From the NCBI RefSeq assembly GCF_014596475.1, contig NZ_MECJ01000011.1:248001-312000 (forward strand): 64,000 nucleotides of DNA, in the 5' to 3' direction. Below, piece after piece: positions 6,974-16,121 of the stretch. Numbering within the stretch: position 1 is the first letter of the stretch; each line of letters starts with the position of its first letter. The stretch is from Streptomyces sp. CBMA152. Lineage in GTDB: Bacteria > Actinomycetota > Actinomycetes > Streptomycetales > Streptomycetaceae. Below the pieces are notes generated by a model that was given only the letters and a program-made list of their open reading frames with translations, did not search any database and was not told the origin of the DNA. Both the position numbers and the translations under genes were made by a program.

Positions 6974-9900
6974 GTGGGACGCCGCGAGAAACCGATCGAA
7001 CCGACCGACGGACCCGTACAGCGCCTCGCCCAGGAGTTGCGGCGGCTGCGCCAGGAGGCGGGCAGCCCGACGTACCGGGCCATGGAACGCGGCGCGGGGT
7101 ACTCCGCCGCCGCTCTGTCCCGGGCCGCCGCCGGCGAGAAACTCCCCTCGCTTCCGGTCGTTCTGGCCTATGTGCAAGCGTGCGGCGCCGACATCGCCGG
7201 GTGGGAGGAGCGCTGGCGCGAGGCGTCCCGGGCGGAGGCCGCCGAGCCGTACGCGGACGACGAGGACGCCGTCCCGCCGTTCCGGGGGCTCGCGCGGTAC
7301 GAACCGGACGACGCGGACCGGTTCTTCGGCCGGGACGGGCTCACGGACGCACTGACCCGGATGGCCTGCGGGCATCGCGTCAGCGCGGTGCTGGGCCCGT
7401 CGGGCAGTGGCAAGTCCTCGCTGTTGCGCGCCGGGCTCATCCCCCGATTACGCGCCCTGGGCGCCCCGCACGTACCACCCGCCGCCATCCGTGTCCTCAC
7501 TCCCGGCCCGCACCCCGTGCGCGACCACCACGCGCTGTTCGTGCCGGACCCGGCCGCCGGGGACACCTGGCTGATCGTCGACCAGTTCGAGGAGGTCTTC
7601 ACCCTCTGCCACGACCCTGCCGAGCGCGGTGAGTTCATCGAGCTGCTGATGAGCGCACGGACGCACGACAGCAGACTACGGATGGTCCTCGGAGTACGCG
7701 CCGACTTCTACAGCCACTGCCTCGAACACCCCGACCTCGCCTCCGTTGTCGGCGAGGCGAGCTTGCCCGTACGACCGCTGACGCCCACCGAGCTGCGCGA
7801 GGTGATCGTCAAGTCGGCTGCGGCGCACGGACTGATGGTCGAACGCGCCCTGACCGCCCGGGTGTTGGAGGAGGCTGCCGCCGAGCCCGGTAGCCTTCCG
7901 CTGCTCTCCCACGCCCTGCTCGAAACCTGGCGCCGCCGCCGTGGCCGGACCCTGTCCCTGGAGGGGTACGAGCTGGCCGGGGGCCTGCACGGCGCGATCG
8001 CCCAGAGCGCGGAGGCCGCCTACAGCCGACTCCCCGACGAGCAGGCGCAGGTGGCCCGCCAGATCCTGTTGCGCCTGATCACCCCCGGCGAGGGCACGCC
8101 CGACACCCGCCGCCCCACCGACCGCGAAGAAGTGGACGCCGTCCACCCGGCCCAGGTCGCCCCGGTCCTGGAACACCTCGCCCGCGCCCGGCTGATCGCG
8201 CTCGACGGGCAGGCCGTCGATCTCACCCATGAGGCGCTGATCACCGCCTGGCCCCGGCTGCGCCGGTGGATCGACCAGGACCGCGAGCGGCTGCGCGCCC
8301 ACCGCCAGCTCGCCGAGGCCTCGCGGGACTGGCAGGACCTGGGCCGCGACTCCGGCGCACTGCTGCGCGGTACGCGTCTGGACCAGGCCGAATCCGCCTT
8401 CGATACGCCCGCCCGGCGCGGTGAGCTCACGGCGCTGGAGGACGCGTTGCTCACCGCGAGCCGCCGGGCACGTCGACGTGCCCGGCGCACCCGCCGTGCG
8501 GTCGCCGCCACGCTGTCGGTCCTGGTCGTGCTCGCTCTGGTGGCGACGACGGTGGCCTGGCAGCAGGGCCGGGCCCGGGATGAGCAGAGCCGACAGACCG
8601 CCGCCCGCGCAGCCGCCGCGCTCGCCGAGAGCATGCACCAGAGCGACCCGCAGGCCGCCATGCGGCTGAGCCTGGCCGCCTGGCGGATCGCCCCCGTGCC
8701 CGAGGCGCGCGCCGCCGTCCTGGCCGCCGCGTCCCGACCTGACCAGGACACCGACAACGAACCCCAACCCGACCCCGACGCCCCGCACTTCCTCGACCGC
8801 TTCGGCCGCACCCTCACCACTCGCGCGGACGGCGGCGTCGTCCAGCGGAACGTCGACGGCCACCGCACACTCTCCGCCGATCCGGTGGACGCGGACCCGA
8901 TGGATGCGAGCCCGGACGGCAAGACGGTCCTGCTCAAAAGCCGCGACGGCATACGGCTGTGGCACCACGGCCTGACCGAGCACGCCGAGGAGACGTTTCC
9001 GGGATCGGTCTTGCTCGTCGGCCGCTTCCAGGCCGACGGACGCGCCCTGGTCCTGACCGATTCGTACGACGTCCCGACCATCCAGGTGTGGGACGTGACC
9101 CGAAGGCGTCTGCTGTTCAAGGACGCACCCGGGCATCCACCCACCGCGCCGCATACAGCGGTGAGCGACGACGAGCGCTACCTGGCCATGTGCCCGGCGG
9201 GCGGCACGCTCGAAGTCTGGGACATGGCGGCGAAACGCACACTTCCCGTACCCAGCTCCGTCGGGTCGTTCGCCCGGTGTCCGGCCGCCGACGCGTTCCA
9301 CCGCATGCGTTTCACCCATGGATCACAGAGCCTCGCCGTGATGACCACGGAGGGCATGGTGTCATGGAATATCACCACAGGCCACGAGGAGGATCGAGTC
9401 AGTCAACGGGGCATCAGTGACGCCGAGTTGAGCGAGGACGGCAAGTTGCTGGCAGCGGCCACGGCGGACGAGATCCTGATCTGGCGGACCACCGCCCCTT
9501 CGACCCCTGTCTTCCGCTACCGCCTGGAGAACGAACAAGCCAGGACGCTGAGGCTGGACACCGAACGCGGCCTCCTGCGCTATCTCGGCGGCCGCTCCAA
9601 GGTGGCCGTACGGTCACTGGACATCCGCCCGGTCGCACGCTCGTCGGATGACACGGCGTCCGTCGACTGGGCGTTGTTCAGCCCCGACGCCAAGGTGTTC
9701 GCCACCAGGGTGCGCCACGGCTCCCGGCTGACGTTCGAACTCCGTGACGCGACAACCGGAAAGAGCATCGCCCACCTGCCCGCCAAGACCTGCCCGGCCA
9801 CAGACACCGACCGCTGCGGTGCCCGCATGACGTTCAGCGCCGATGGCCGGACACTCGCGTACGGCACGTTCCGTTGGGAAAAGCCCAACCCGAACCAGCA

Positions 9901-10687
9901 GATCACGCTGTACGACGTGGTCGGGCACCGCACCAAGGCCGTCGTGGACCTCACCCCGACCGGGCGGCCCCTCGGGGAGACGAGCGACATCGCCCTGACC
10001 CCGTCGGGCAAGGCCCTGCTGGTGATCCGGTCCACCAACGGCCGTCGGAGCCTTGAGCGTTGGGACCCCGAGGACGGCAGCATGTCCGTGGTGGGCGAGG
10101 ATCCCGGGAAGTCCTTCCAACTCCCCCCGACGGACCGGCAGGCGATCACCGAAGGCGGTTACGTCACCGATCTGAAGACCGGACGCACCACCGTGCACGC
10201 GCACGCCGAGGATCTGCGAATCGGGGTGGCCACGAGCGCCCACGGGTTGACGGCAGCAGGGTCGATGTACCCCGCGATCGCCGTGTGGGACGGCGACGAG
10301 CGGTGGGAGACGGATCCCCTCGCCCTGGCGGAGCGGGACGTGCAACGTTTGGCCGACCAGCCCGTGCTGGTAACGGCGCTCGCCCTTTCCCCGGACGTTC
10401 GCACACTGGCCACGGCCGGGAGCGACGGATCACTGCAACTGTGGGATGTACGGAGCCACCGCCCCTTGGGCGCCCCTCTGCCGACCGGCGGCGACCCCGT
10501 CTACTCCCTCGCCTTCAGCGCCGACAGCGGCACCCTGTACGCTGCGGGCCTCCGTGCCCCCTGGCACGCCTACCCGTCCGCGCCGCAGACCCTCGCCCAG
10601 CACCTGTGCGACCGGCTCCGTGGCGGCTTCGACAGGGCGCAATGGAAGCAACTCATCCCCGAAGCGCCCTATCGAAACATCTGCTGA
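6974..10687 (+). CDS. STAND NTPase: HTH, P-loop, membrane helix, WD40-like repeats
   Basis: 1237 aa from GTG 6974, which has GGGGAG just upstream; the frame is open further back but runs through the hairpin. Order: XRE-like helix-turn-helix (about 15-85, RLAQELRRLRQEAG and AALSRAAAGEKLPSL), FFGRDGL linker, nSTAND1-type NTPase with P-loop GPSGSGKSS (141-149) and Walker B WLIVDQFEEVF (199-209), a winged-helix-like region, one membrane helix near 510-532 (LSVLVVLALVATTVAW), then WD40/beta-propeller repeats to the end (LALSPDVRTLATAGSDGSLQLWD). Known: STAND proteins are signal-responsive oligomerising switches, used in antiphage and stress sensing. No separate effector gene is adjacent. The trigger is unknown. 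Confidence 0.85.
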   Translation: MGRREKPIEPTDGPVQRLAQELRRLRQEAGSPTYRAMERGAGYSAAALSRAAAGEKLPSLPVVLAYVQACGADIAGWEERWREASRAEAAEPYADDEDAVPPFRGLARYEPDDADRFFGRDGLTDALTRMACGHRVSAVLGPSGSGKSSLLRAGLIPRLRALGAPHVPPAAIRVLTPGPHPVRDHHALFVPDPAAGDTWLIVDQFEEVFTLCHDPAERGEFIELLMSARTHDSRLRMVLGVRADFYSHCLEHPDLASVVGEASLPVRPLTPTELREVIVKSAAAHGLMVERALTARVLEEAAAEPGSLPLLSHALLETWRRRRGRTLSLEGYELAGGLHGAIAQSAEAAYSRLPDEQAQVARQILLRLITPGEGTPDTRRPTDREEVDAVHPAQVAPVLEHLARARLIALDGQAVDLTHEALITAWPRLRRWIDQDRERLRAHRQLAEASRDWQDLGRDSGALLRGTRLDQAESAFDTPARRGELTALEDALLTASRRARRRARRTRRAVAATLSVLVVLALVATTVAWQQGRARDEQSRQTAARAAAALAESMHQSDPQAAMRLSLAAWRIAPVPEARAAVLAAASRPDQDTDNEPQPDPDAPHFLDRFGRTLTTRADGGVVQRNVDGHRTLSADPVDADPMDASPDGKTVLLKSRDGIRLWHHGLTEHAEETFPGSVLLVGRFQADGRALVLTDSYDVPTIQVWDVTRRRLLFKDAPGHPPTAPHTAVSDDERYLAMCPAGGTLEVWDMAAKRTLPVPSSVGSFARCPAADAFHRMRFTHGSQSLAVMTTEGMVSWNITTGHEEDRVSQRGISDAELSEDGKLLAAATADEILIWRTTAPSTPVFRYRLENEQARTLRLDTERGLLRYLGGRSKVAVRSLDIRPVARSSDDTASVDWALFSPDAKVFATRVRHGSRLTFELRDATTGKSIAHLPAKTCPATDTDRCGARMTFSADGRTLAYGTFRWEKPNPNQQITLYDVVGHRTKAVVDLTPTGRPLGETSDIALTPSGKALLVIRSTNGRRSLERWDPEDGSMSVVGEDPGKSFQLPPTDRQAITEGGYVTDLKTGRTTVHAHAEDLRIGVATSAHGLTAAGSMYPAIAVWDGDERWETDPLALAERDVQRLADQPVLVTALALSPDVRTLATAGSDGSLQLWDVRSHRPLGAPLPTGGDPVYSLAFSADSGTLYAAGLRAPWHAYPSAPQTLAQHLCDRLRGGFDRAQWKQLIPEAPYRNIC

Positions 10688-10912
10688 CGCCTGCTGATGC
10701 CTGCGGCCGCCGTGGGCGTGAACTACTGCTTCTTGGCGCTCTGTTCGGCGGCGGTGGCCCTCGCGCGCTTGCCGTCCCCTCGGCCTCGTCCTCGCTCAGC
10801 CCCGGGTTGATGAGGACACAACCCTGAACAGGGCGTCAGCCGAGCTTCGAGCTGACCTCCTGTCACCGTAGCCCGCTGTTGCCCGGCAGCGCCTCGCCGG
10901 GCCACCTTCCAC

Positions 10913-11329
10913 TCAGTTGGCGCCCGCGTGCCTTTCGAGGCGGGTGCCGTGGCGAAGGGTGATCGACATCAGGTCGCTGGGAGCGTCCAACTCCAGACGG
11001 TGCCAGCGGCCACGCGGGACGATCACGGCGTTGCCCGCCCGCAACCGCACCACGTCCTCGGCACCGCCGGGCGTGGTGGGACGGAGGTAGAGGCGAACGC
11101 CGCCGGTCAGACAGCACACCGCTTCGTCGGCCTCCGGATGCATCTCCCAGTGGTCGGCGTGAACGTCGGTGTCGGTCTCCACATGGAACGTCGCGATCTG
11201 CCAGGCGCCCGATTCGCTGCTCGTCATGCGGCGTTCGGCGACTCGGAGGTCGCCGCCGTCGGGGTGGATGTGCAGAGCCGAGGCGAAAAGGTCGAAGGGT
11301 GAGCTGGGTGACATGGGTGTTGTCGTCAT
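10913..11329 (-). CDS. Cupin-domain protein
   Basis: 138 aa. Cupin motif 1 is recognisable: VHADHWEMHPEADEAVCCLTG, with His/Glu ligands, followed by motif 2 LRAGNAVIVPRGRWHRLELD. This is a small single-domain beta-barrel that may bind a metal. Its start overlaps the stop of the MFS gene (ATGA at 11326-11329), so it is co-translated behind the exporter and shares the TetR-controlled promoter at 12764. It may modify or sense the exported compound. Confidence 0.85.
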   Translation of the reverse strand: MTTTPMSPSSPFDLFASALHIHPDGGDLRVAERRMTSSESGAWQIATFHVETDTDVHADHWEMHPEADEAVCCLTGGVRLYLRPTTPGGAEDVVRLRAGNAVIVPRGRWHRLELDAPSDLMSITLRHGTRLERHAGAN

Positions 11330-12774
11330 GACGACGTTCCTTCCAGGAGATTCTCGGTGGGGGCGGTGGATTGCGGGATACGTACGTCGGCCCGGCGGCG
11401 CGGCAACACGGCGATCGCCACGACCGCCGCGAGCACGAACAGGGCGGCGGCGACGGCCAGCCCCAGCGCGTAGCCGTCGTTGAGCGCGGCGGGGTCGGTG
11501 GCCGTGCCGGTGCGGTGTGCGGCGATGGCCGCCAGGGCGGCCAGGCCGATGCAGCCGCCGAGTTGGCGGGAGCTGTTCATGAGGCCGGAGGCCATACCGG
11601 CCTCGCGTGGGGCGACGCCGGTGGTCGCGGCGACGACGATCGGCGCGATGACGAGTCCTACACCGACCCCGGTGACGACGCACGGGCCGAGCACATCGGT
11701 GAGGAATCCGCCGTCGGGGCTGATGCAGGCGAACCAGCCGAGGCCGACGGCGGCGAGCAGGGCGCCGGGCACCAGGGACGCACGCGGGGTACGTGTCGCC
11801 GTGACGCGGGTCGCCACGACGGTGCCCGCGACCAGGCTCGCGGAGAAGGGCAGGAACGCGAGGCCGGTCGCCGCAGCCCCCATGTCCAGAACCTGCTGCA
11901 TATACAGGGAGATGAAGTAGAACGCCGCGAACTGCCCGGCCGCGGCGAAGAACACCAGCACATTGGCCCCGGCGACCCAACGGCTGCGCAGCAGGCCGAA
12001 GCGCAACAGCGGTGCAGGTGAACGGGATTCGACGAGAACGAAGGCAGCCAAGAGGGCGGCCGCCGCGACGAACATCACCAACGTGGCCGGAGAACCCCAC
12101 CCTTGGGTGTCGGCGCGTACGACATCGAGCACCAGCAGCCCGACTCCCCCGGTCACCAGGACGGCGCCGAGCACGTCCAACCTCTCGCGCCGGACAGGTC
12201 GCACTTCGACCGGCACGCCGGCGAGAACCAGCGCGAGAGCCACCGCCACTATGGGCAGATTGATCAGCATCACCCACCGCCACCCCGCGTACTCGGTCAA
12301 CAGCCCACCCGCCAGCACACCCAGCGCTCCCCCGGCGGCGTTCACGCCACTCCACACCCCGAGCGCGCGTACGCGTTGCGGGCCTTCGGTGTACGTGGTG
12401 GTGAGCATCGCCAGCGCGGCGGGGGTGGCCGCGGCCGCCCCGATGCCCTGTCCGGCGCGGGCGGCGATGAGTTGCCAGGGTGCCTGGGCCAGCCCACCCG
12501 CCAGCGAGCACAGCCCGAAGACGACCAGACCAAGGACGAACAGCCGACGTCGGCCGTACAGGTCGGACGCACGACCCCCCAGCAGCAGAAATCCGCCGAG
12601 CGTGAGCGCGTACGCATGCACGACCCACGACAGTCCCAGCGGCGCGAACCCGAGCGCGGTGCGCATCGAGGGCAGCGCGACGTTGACCACGGACAGGTCC
12701 AGAGCGACGGCGAATTGGGCGACGGCGACGGCCGCCAGCACGACGCCGGGTCGCCCTCGTAAGTTTCTATACAT
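11326..12774 (-). CDS. DHA2-type MFS drug exporter (14-helix)
   Basis: 482 aa from ATG 12774. Motifs of the EmrB/QacA family: LDLSVVNVALPSMRTALGF (helix 1), GGRASDLYGRRRLF (motif A, loop 2-3), and AGQGIGAAAATPAALAML (helix 4); about 14 helices. The ATG lies inside the 20-bp palindrome. An alternative GTG at 12741 has GAGGG about eleven bases upstream and would still give a full helix 1, so the true start may be 33 bases downstream. Forms an operon with the cupin gene and is divergent from a TetR repressor, the classic drug-inducible export arrangement. Confidence 0.92.
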   Translation of the reverse strand: MYRNLRGRPGVVLAAVAVAQFAVALDLSVVNVALPSMRTALGFAPLGLSWVVHAYALTLGGFLLLGGRASDLYGRRRLFVLGLVVFGLCSLAGGLAQAPWQLIAARAGQGIGAAAATPAALAMLTTTYTEGPQRVRALGVWSGVNAAGGALGVLAGGLLTEYAGWRWVMLINLPIVAVALALVLAGVPVEVRPVRRERLDVLGAVLVTGGVGLLVLDVVRADTQGWGSPATLVMFVAAAALLAAFVLVESRSPAPLLRFGLLRSRWVAGANVLVFFAAAGQFAAFYFISLYMQQVLDMGAAATGLAFLPFSASLVAGTVVATRVTATRTPRASLVPGALLAAVGLGWFACISPDGGFLTDVLGPCVVTGVGVGLVIAPIVVAATTGVAPREAGMASGLMNSSRQLGGCIGLAALAAIAAHRTGTATDPAALNDGYALGLAVAAALFVLAAVVAIAVLPRRRADVRIPQSTAPTENLLEGTSS

Positions 12775-12783
12775 GTATAGAAA
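12764..12783. promoter_or_regulatory. 20-bp palindromic TetR operator
   Basis: TTTCTATACATGTATAGAAA is a perfect palindrome in the 57-bp gap between divergent MFS and TetR genes. The CTATACATGTATAG core resembles operators of TetR repressors paired with MFS pumps. It contains the candidate MFS start codon, so bound repressor would block transcription at or just before that start. Confidence 0.8.
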
Positions 12784-12831
12784 GTAACGGCAGGGGATCG
12801 CTGTTGTCGACACCTGAGGGATGATGAGGAC

Positions 12832-13500
12832 ATGTCGCAACCGTCCGCACCGCGCAAACCCCGTGGCCGACCGCCCCGTATCTCCCGCGAGGAAGTGGTC
12901 GACACGGCCCGCCGGATCATCGACACGGAGGGCGTGGACCGGCTGACCATGCGTCGGCTGGCAACAGAGATCGGCAGTACGCCGATGGCGCTCTACCACC
13001 ACGTCCGCAACAAGGAAGAGCTGCTCGTCCTGCTGCTCGACGACTACGCCACGCGGACGCTGCAACGGCCCGAACTCCCCGCCGAGCCGCGCGAAAGGAT
13101 CGTCGTCGCCGCAGCCGCAATCCACGAGGCGCTCGCGGCCTGCCCCTGGATCGTGGAGGTACTGACCGCCGACGACCTGATGTCCACGTCCGCCCTGTGG
13201 TTCGTGGAACAGATCGTCGACGGCCTGGTCCAGTGCGGCCTCTCCCCCGAGCAGGCGGTCCACGGCTACCGCGCGATCTGGTACTACACGGCCGGAGAGA
13301 TCGTGATCCGCACGACAGCGACCCGACGACGCACGAACGATGACCGCCCCACCTACCGGGAGCAGGTCTTCGCCGCCCTCGACCCGAACGAACTGCCCCG
13401 CTTGGCGCAAGTGGCAGACGCCTGGGCACCGCTGACGGCCGAGGACACGTATGCGCTCGGCCTCCGGGCCTTGGTGGACGGGCTCCTGGTTACCCGCTGA
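12832..13500 (+). CDS. TetR-family repressor of the adjacent MFS operon
   Basis: 222 aa. The HTH is typical: VVDTARRIIDTEGVDRLTMRR then LATEIGSTPMALYHHVRNKEEL, with the YHHVRNKEEL recognition helix end. The C-terminal half resembles the TetR_C domain of tetracycline-type regulators (helical, with IWYYTAGEIVIRTTA). It lies 57 bp from and divergent to the MFS-cupin operon, with the palindromic operator in between. It likely represses both genes and is released by a pump substrate. Confidence 0.9.
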   Translation: MSQPSAPRKPRGRPPRISREEVVDTARRIIDTEGVDRLTMRRLATEIGSTPMALYHHVRNKEELLVLLLDDYATRTLQRPELPAEPRERIVVAAAAIHEALAACPWIVEVLTADDLMSTSALWFVEQIVDGLVQCGLSPEQAVHGYRAIWYYTAGEIVIRTTATRRRTNDDRPTYREQVFAALDPNELPRLAQVADAWAPLTAEDTYALGLRALVDGLLVTR

Positions 13501-13530
13501 CGGCCCACGGCTCCCCGTGTCGTCAATGGG

Positions 13531-13690
13531 TTACGCGCGGTCCCCGAGGCACCGGTCGAGCCGGCTGCGCAGACGAGCGGAAGCTCCCGGCAGAGCCCCG
13601 AACTCGCGCACCTCTCCCGCCCCGAGTTCCATCCGCCCTGCGAGCGCAAGCACGGCGGCATAGGGCCGTTCGCCCTGAGACCGACGGGCC
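13531..13690 (-). pseudogene. Short C-terminal gene remnant
   Basis: One minus-strand frame reads ERPYAAVLALAGRMELGAGE, then VREFGALPGASARLRSRLDR and CLGDRA before a TAA at 13531-13533. The composition looks like real protein, but there is no start codon or RBS and only about 50 codons. Probably the end of a deleted gene; family not recognised. Confidence 0.3.
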
Positions 13691-13701
13691 GGGGATTGTC
13701 A

Positions 13702-15651
13702 GTGGCGGGTGTCACCATCGGAAGCATGTTGAGATTCGAGTGGCAGCCCTTCCTGACCCGCTGGAGCCAGGAGTGGGCCGATGCGTACGACGCGGGGCAG
13801 GGTGGGCGGGACGATGACCGGGACGCCTGGGTGGCGCGCTGGCTGGGGTTCGGGCCGGCCGCGGAAGAGCGCATCGTCGCGCTGGAGCAACGGATAGGTC
13901 GCCCACTGCCCCCGTCACTGCGCTCGTTCCTCCAGGTCACCGACGGCTGGCGGCACGCCGGGCACTTCGTCTACCTGCTGGCCGGGGCCGAGCGCATCGA
14001 CTGGTGCGGTGACCCGCACGGCATGAGCACGGACTGGCTGGAGCAGCTCGGCGAGGACGCGGACGAAGAGGAGATCCGGGAGGCCGGAGTGTGGGCGCGT
14101 TCGCTCCAACTGGCCCTGGATTCCGACATGGTGGACGTACTGCTGGATCCGGAGGACGTGGACGAGCGGGGCGAGTGGGCCGTCTACACGTATGCCAGTT
14201 GGCGTGGGGCGCCCCCGGAGCGGTACCCGTCGTTCCGGCACTTCATGGAGGACATGTACCAGGAGTTCCTGAGCATGTCCGCCGACGATCCCGGCTTCGA
14301 CAACGACACGACGCGCTCCTTGGACGCGGGAGTGGAGCGGGCACGTGAGCAGGTGTTGAGCGGTGCGTACGAGGAGGCGGCCGAGGCGCTGACCGAGGCG
14401 GTCGCGTGCGGACGGCCGCGGGCCGCACAGCTGTTGGCGCAGATCCGTCCGCTGTCCGGCCAGGGCGTCGACGTCGAGGCGGGCGCCTCGCTGGACGACC
14501 CGTACGTCGCCGGTGAGTCGATGCCCCTGAACTGCGCGGAGGAGGCCCGCTCCGGACGCAGCGACGACGCGTGGTTCCTCGGGCGCTACCCCGAGGAAGA
14601 CCGCGAGACGGTCGCGCGCGTGCTGGAACGGATACGTCAGGGGACGTACGAGTACGAGGCGTCCGGACCGTTCGGTGACGCGGTACGCGTGGCCCGCGAC
14701 CTCGCCCGCCGGGCCCGACCCGAAGCCGCGTGGCGCGTTCTGGCCGCGGCCGTTCCCTCGTGGCAGCCCGCGACCGACGACCACATCGCCCCCGTGGGCC
14801 TGCTGGCCGACTCCGTCCTCGGGCCGGTCGTCACACCCGAGCGGGGGCGCGCGCTCCTGGCCACACCGCGCGGCGCCGCGGCGACCCCATCAACCGATAC
14901 CGCCGGATCGCCCGCTCCGCCAACGGACGACGGCATCGACGCCGACGGTCTGGCCTGGCTCGCCGAGACCGACGGCAACATGCGGCCCGGTTTCCGGCTG
15001 GTGCTGGTGGAAGGGGTGGAACCCGCCGACCTGCACCAGCGCATGGGCGCGGGCGGGCCCCTCCTGCCAGCGCTCCGCACATGGGATGCGAGCACCCGGC
15101 ACGGTTCGCCGGACGCCGAGACCTGGGAGCAGAGGGTGACCGTACGCGTCGGCAACGCGGGGCCCAACTGGAGCTTCGCCCATGCTGCGGACGGCACGGA
15201 CGCACGGCAGTCCCGGTTCCGTTCCCCCTCCCTGGACGCCTCCCACGGCACTCGGGCGCTGACTCTCGTCCTCTACCCCGATCCGTTCTTCCACGGCACC
15301 GCAGACGACCGACCCCACACCTTCCACTTCTCGCTCGCCCAGGACGGCCACCTCCTCCATTCCCTCATCGTCCACGACAGCGAGGTGACGTCCACCGGCG
15401 AGGCCCCCGCCGCCCTTGCCCCCGACCGTCTCCTTTTCGACCGTACGAACTCCGGTGGGCCGGACAACGACACAGCCGCCCCCGACATACGCCGGGCCCT
15501 TGCCCTGATCGCCGCCGAATTCGATCTGACGCTCTCCCAGGAAGCGTTGCTGCACGGGCGGCTGGACGGCTTCGAGACGGTCTCCTGGTTGCGCGAACCC
15601 CAGCCAGGAGAGTCCTGGGCGTACTTCACCGTGGGAGGACCGCTGGACTGA
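13702..15651 (+). CDS. Large SMI1/KNR4 (SUKH)-domain protein
   Basis: About 649 aa. The start is uncertain: GTG 13702 has GGGG about eight bases upstream; TTG 13696 and ATG 13726 are alternatives. Residues about 35-190 carry the SUKH pattern: IVALEQRIGRPLPPSLRSFL, VTDGWRHAG and a conserved Trp near FRHFMEDMYQEFL. The middle has TPR-like helices (GAYEEAAEALTEAVACGRPR). The C-terminal 250 residues hold an unrecognised beta-rich domain ending LREPQPGESWAYFTVGG. SUKH domains occur in toxin-immunity and regulatory proteins; at this length a simple immunity role is unlikely, and no polymorphic toxin gene is adjacent. Confidence 0.75.
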   Translation: MAGVTIGSMLRFEWQPFLTRWSQEWADAYDAGQGGRDDDRDAWVARWLGFGPAAEERIVALEQRIGRPLPPSLRSFLQVTDGWRHAGHFVYLLAGAERIDWCGDPHGMSTDWLEQLGEDADEEEIREAGVWARSLQLALDSDMVDVLLDPEDVDERGEWAVYTYASWRGAPPERYPSFRHFMEDMYQEFLSMSADDPGFDNDTTRSLDAGVERAREQVLSGAYEEAAEALTEAVACGRPRAAQLLAQIRPLSGQGVDVEAGASLDDPYVAGESMPLNCAEEARSGRSDDAWFLGRYPEEDRETVARVLERIRQGTYEYEASGPFGDAVRVARDLARRARPEAAWRVLAAAVPSWQPATDDHIAPVGLLADSVLGPVVTPERGRALLATPRGAAATPSTDTAGSPAPPTDDGIDADGLAWLAETDGNMRPGFRLVLVEGVEPADLHQRMGAGGPLLPALRTWDASTRHGSPDAETWEQRVTVRVGNAGPNWSFAHAADGTDARQSRFRSPSLDASHGTRALTLVLYPDPFFHGTADDRPHTFHFSLAQDGHLLHSLIVHDSEVTSTGEAPAALAPDRLLFDRTNSGGPDNDTAAPDIRRALALIAAEFDLTLSQEALLHGRLDGFETVSWLREPQPGESWAYFTVGGPLD

Positions 15652-15686
15652 GCGCATCACGACCCGGTCGCACCCCGAACGCTTCC

Positions 15687-16121
15687 TCAGACAGCCTTGC
15701 GGTCTCCGACCTCCAGGTGTTCGGCCTCCAGAAGTTCGGCCACGATCTCGATGCCGAGCGCGTAGGCGGGCGTGCCCGCGGTGATGAGTGCGGTCTCGGC
15801 GACCCCGACGAGATCGGCGAGGTCGGCGCCCGCGTGGAGTGCTCCGCGGGCGTGCAGGCGGGCCGGATCCGTACGGCCGAGCGCCAACAGCTGCCCGAAG
15901 TGGACCAGTTGCTGCACGCGTCCGCCCAGCGGACTGTCGGCCAGCACGATGTGCCGCAGCTCAGCGAACGCCTCTTCCGTGTCCAGTCGGCCGAGGCTCT
16001 GGGCCACGCGCAGACGCGCCTCCACCCCGCTGGGCACGGCCCCGAAGGTCGCGCGGTAGCGGTCCCGTACGGCCTCGATACGTACGGTCTCAGCAGGTTG
16101 AGTGAGAGCGTCGTCCGTCAT
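15687..16121 (-). CDS. Carboxymuconolactone decarboxylase-family protein
   Basis: 144 aa, all-helical, AhpD/CMD-like: RYRATFGAVPSGVEARL, FAELRHIVLADSPLGGRVQQ, LVHFGQLLALGR and ETALITAGTPAYALGIEIV. The CxxC redox pair of AhpD is missing, so it is more likely of the decarboxylase or accessory type. Coupled (ATGA) to the class II aldolase upstream and probably under the adjacent MerR regulator. Confidence 0.75.
   Translation of the reverse strand: MTDDALTQPAETVRIEAVRDRYRATFGAVPSGVEARLRVAQSLGRLDTEEAFAELRHIVLADSPLGGRVQQLVHFGQLLALGRTDPARLHARGALHAGADLADLVGVAETALITAGTPAYALGIEIVAELLEAEHLEVGDRKAV

Noticed and set aside
7676..9319. 547-codon open frame antisense to the STAND gene
   Set aside because: Same antisense artefact; the plus-strand frame has clear P-loop and WD40 motifs.
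10688..10912. Minus-strand frame ending AATAAEQSAKKQ-like residues near 10723
   Set aside because: A lysine-rich end looked like a protein tail, but the frame is low-complexity Gly/Arg upstream and has no supported start.
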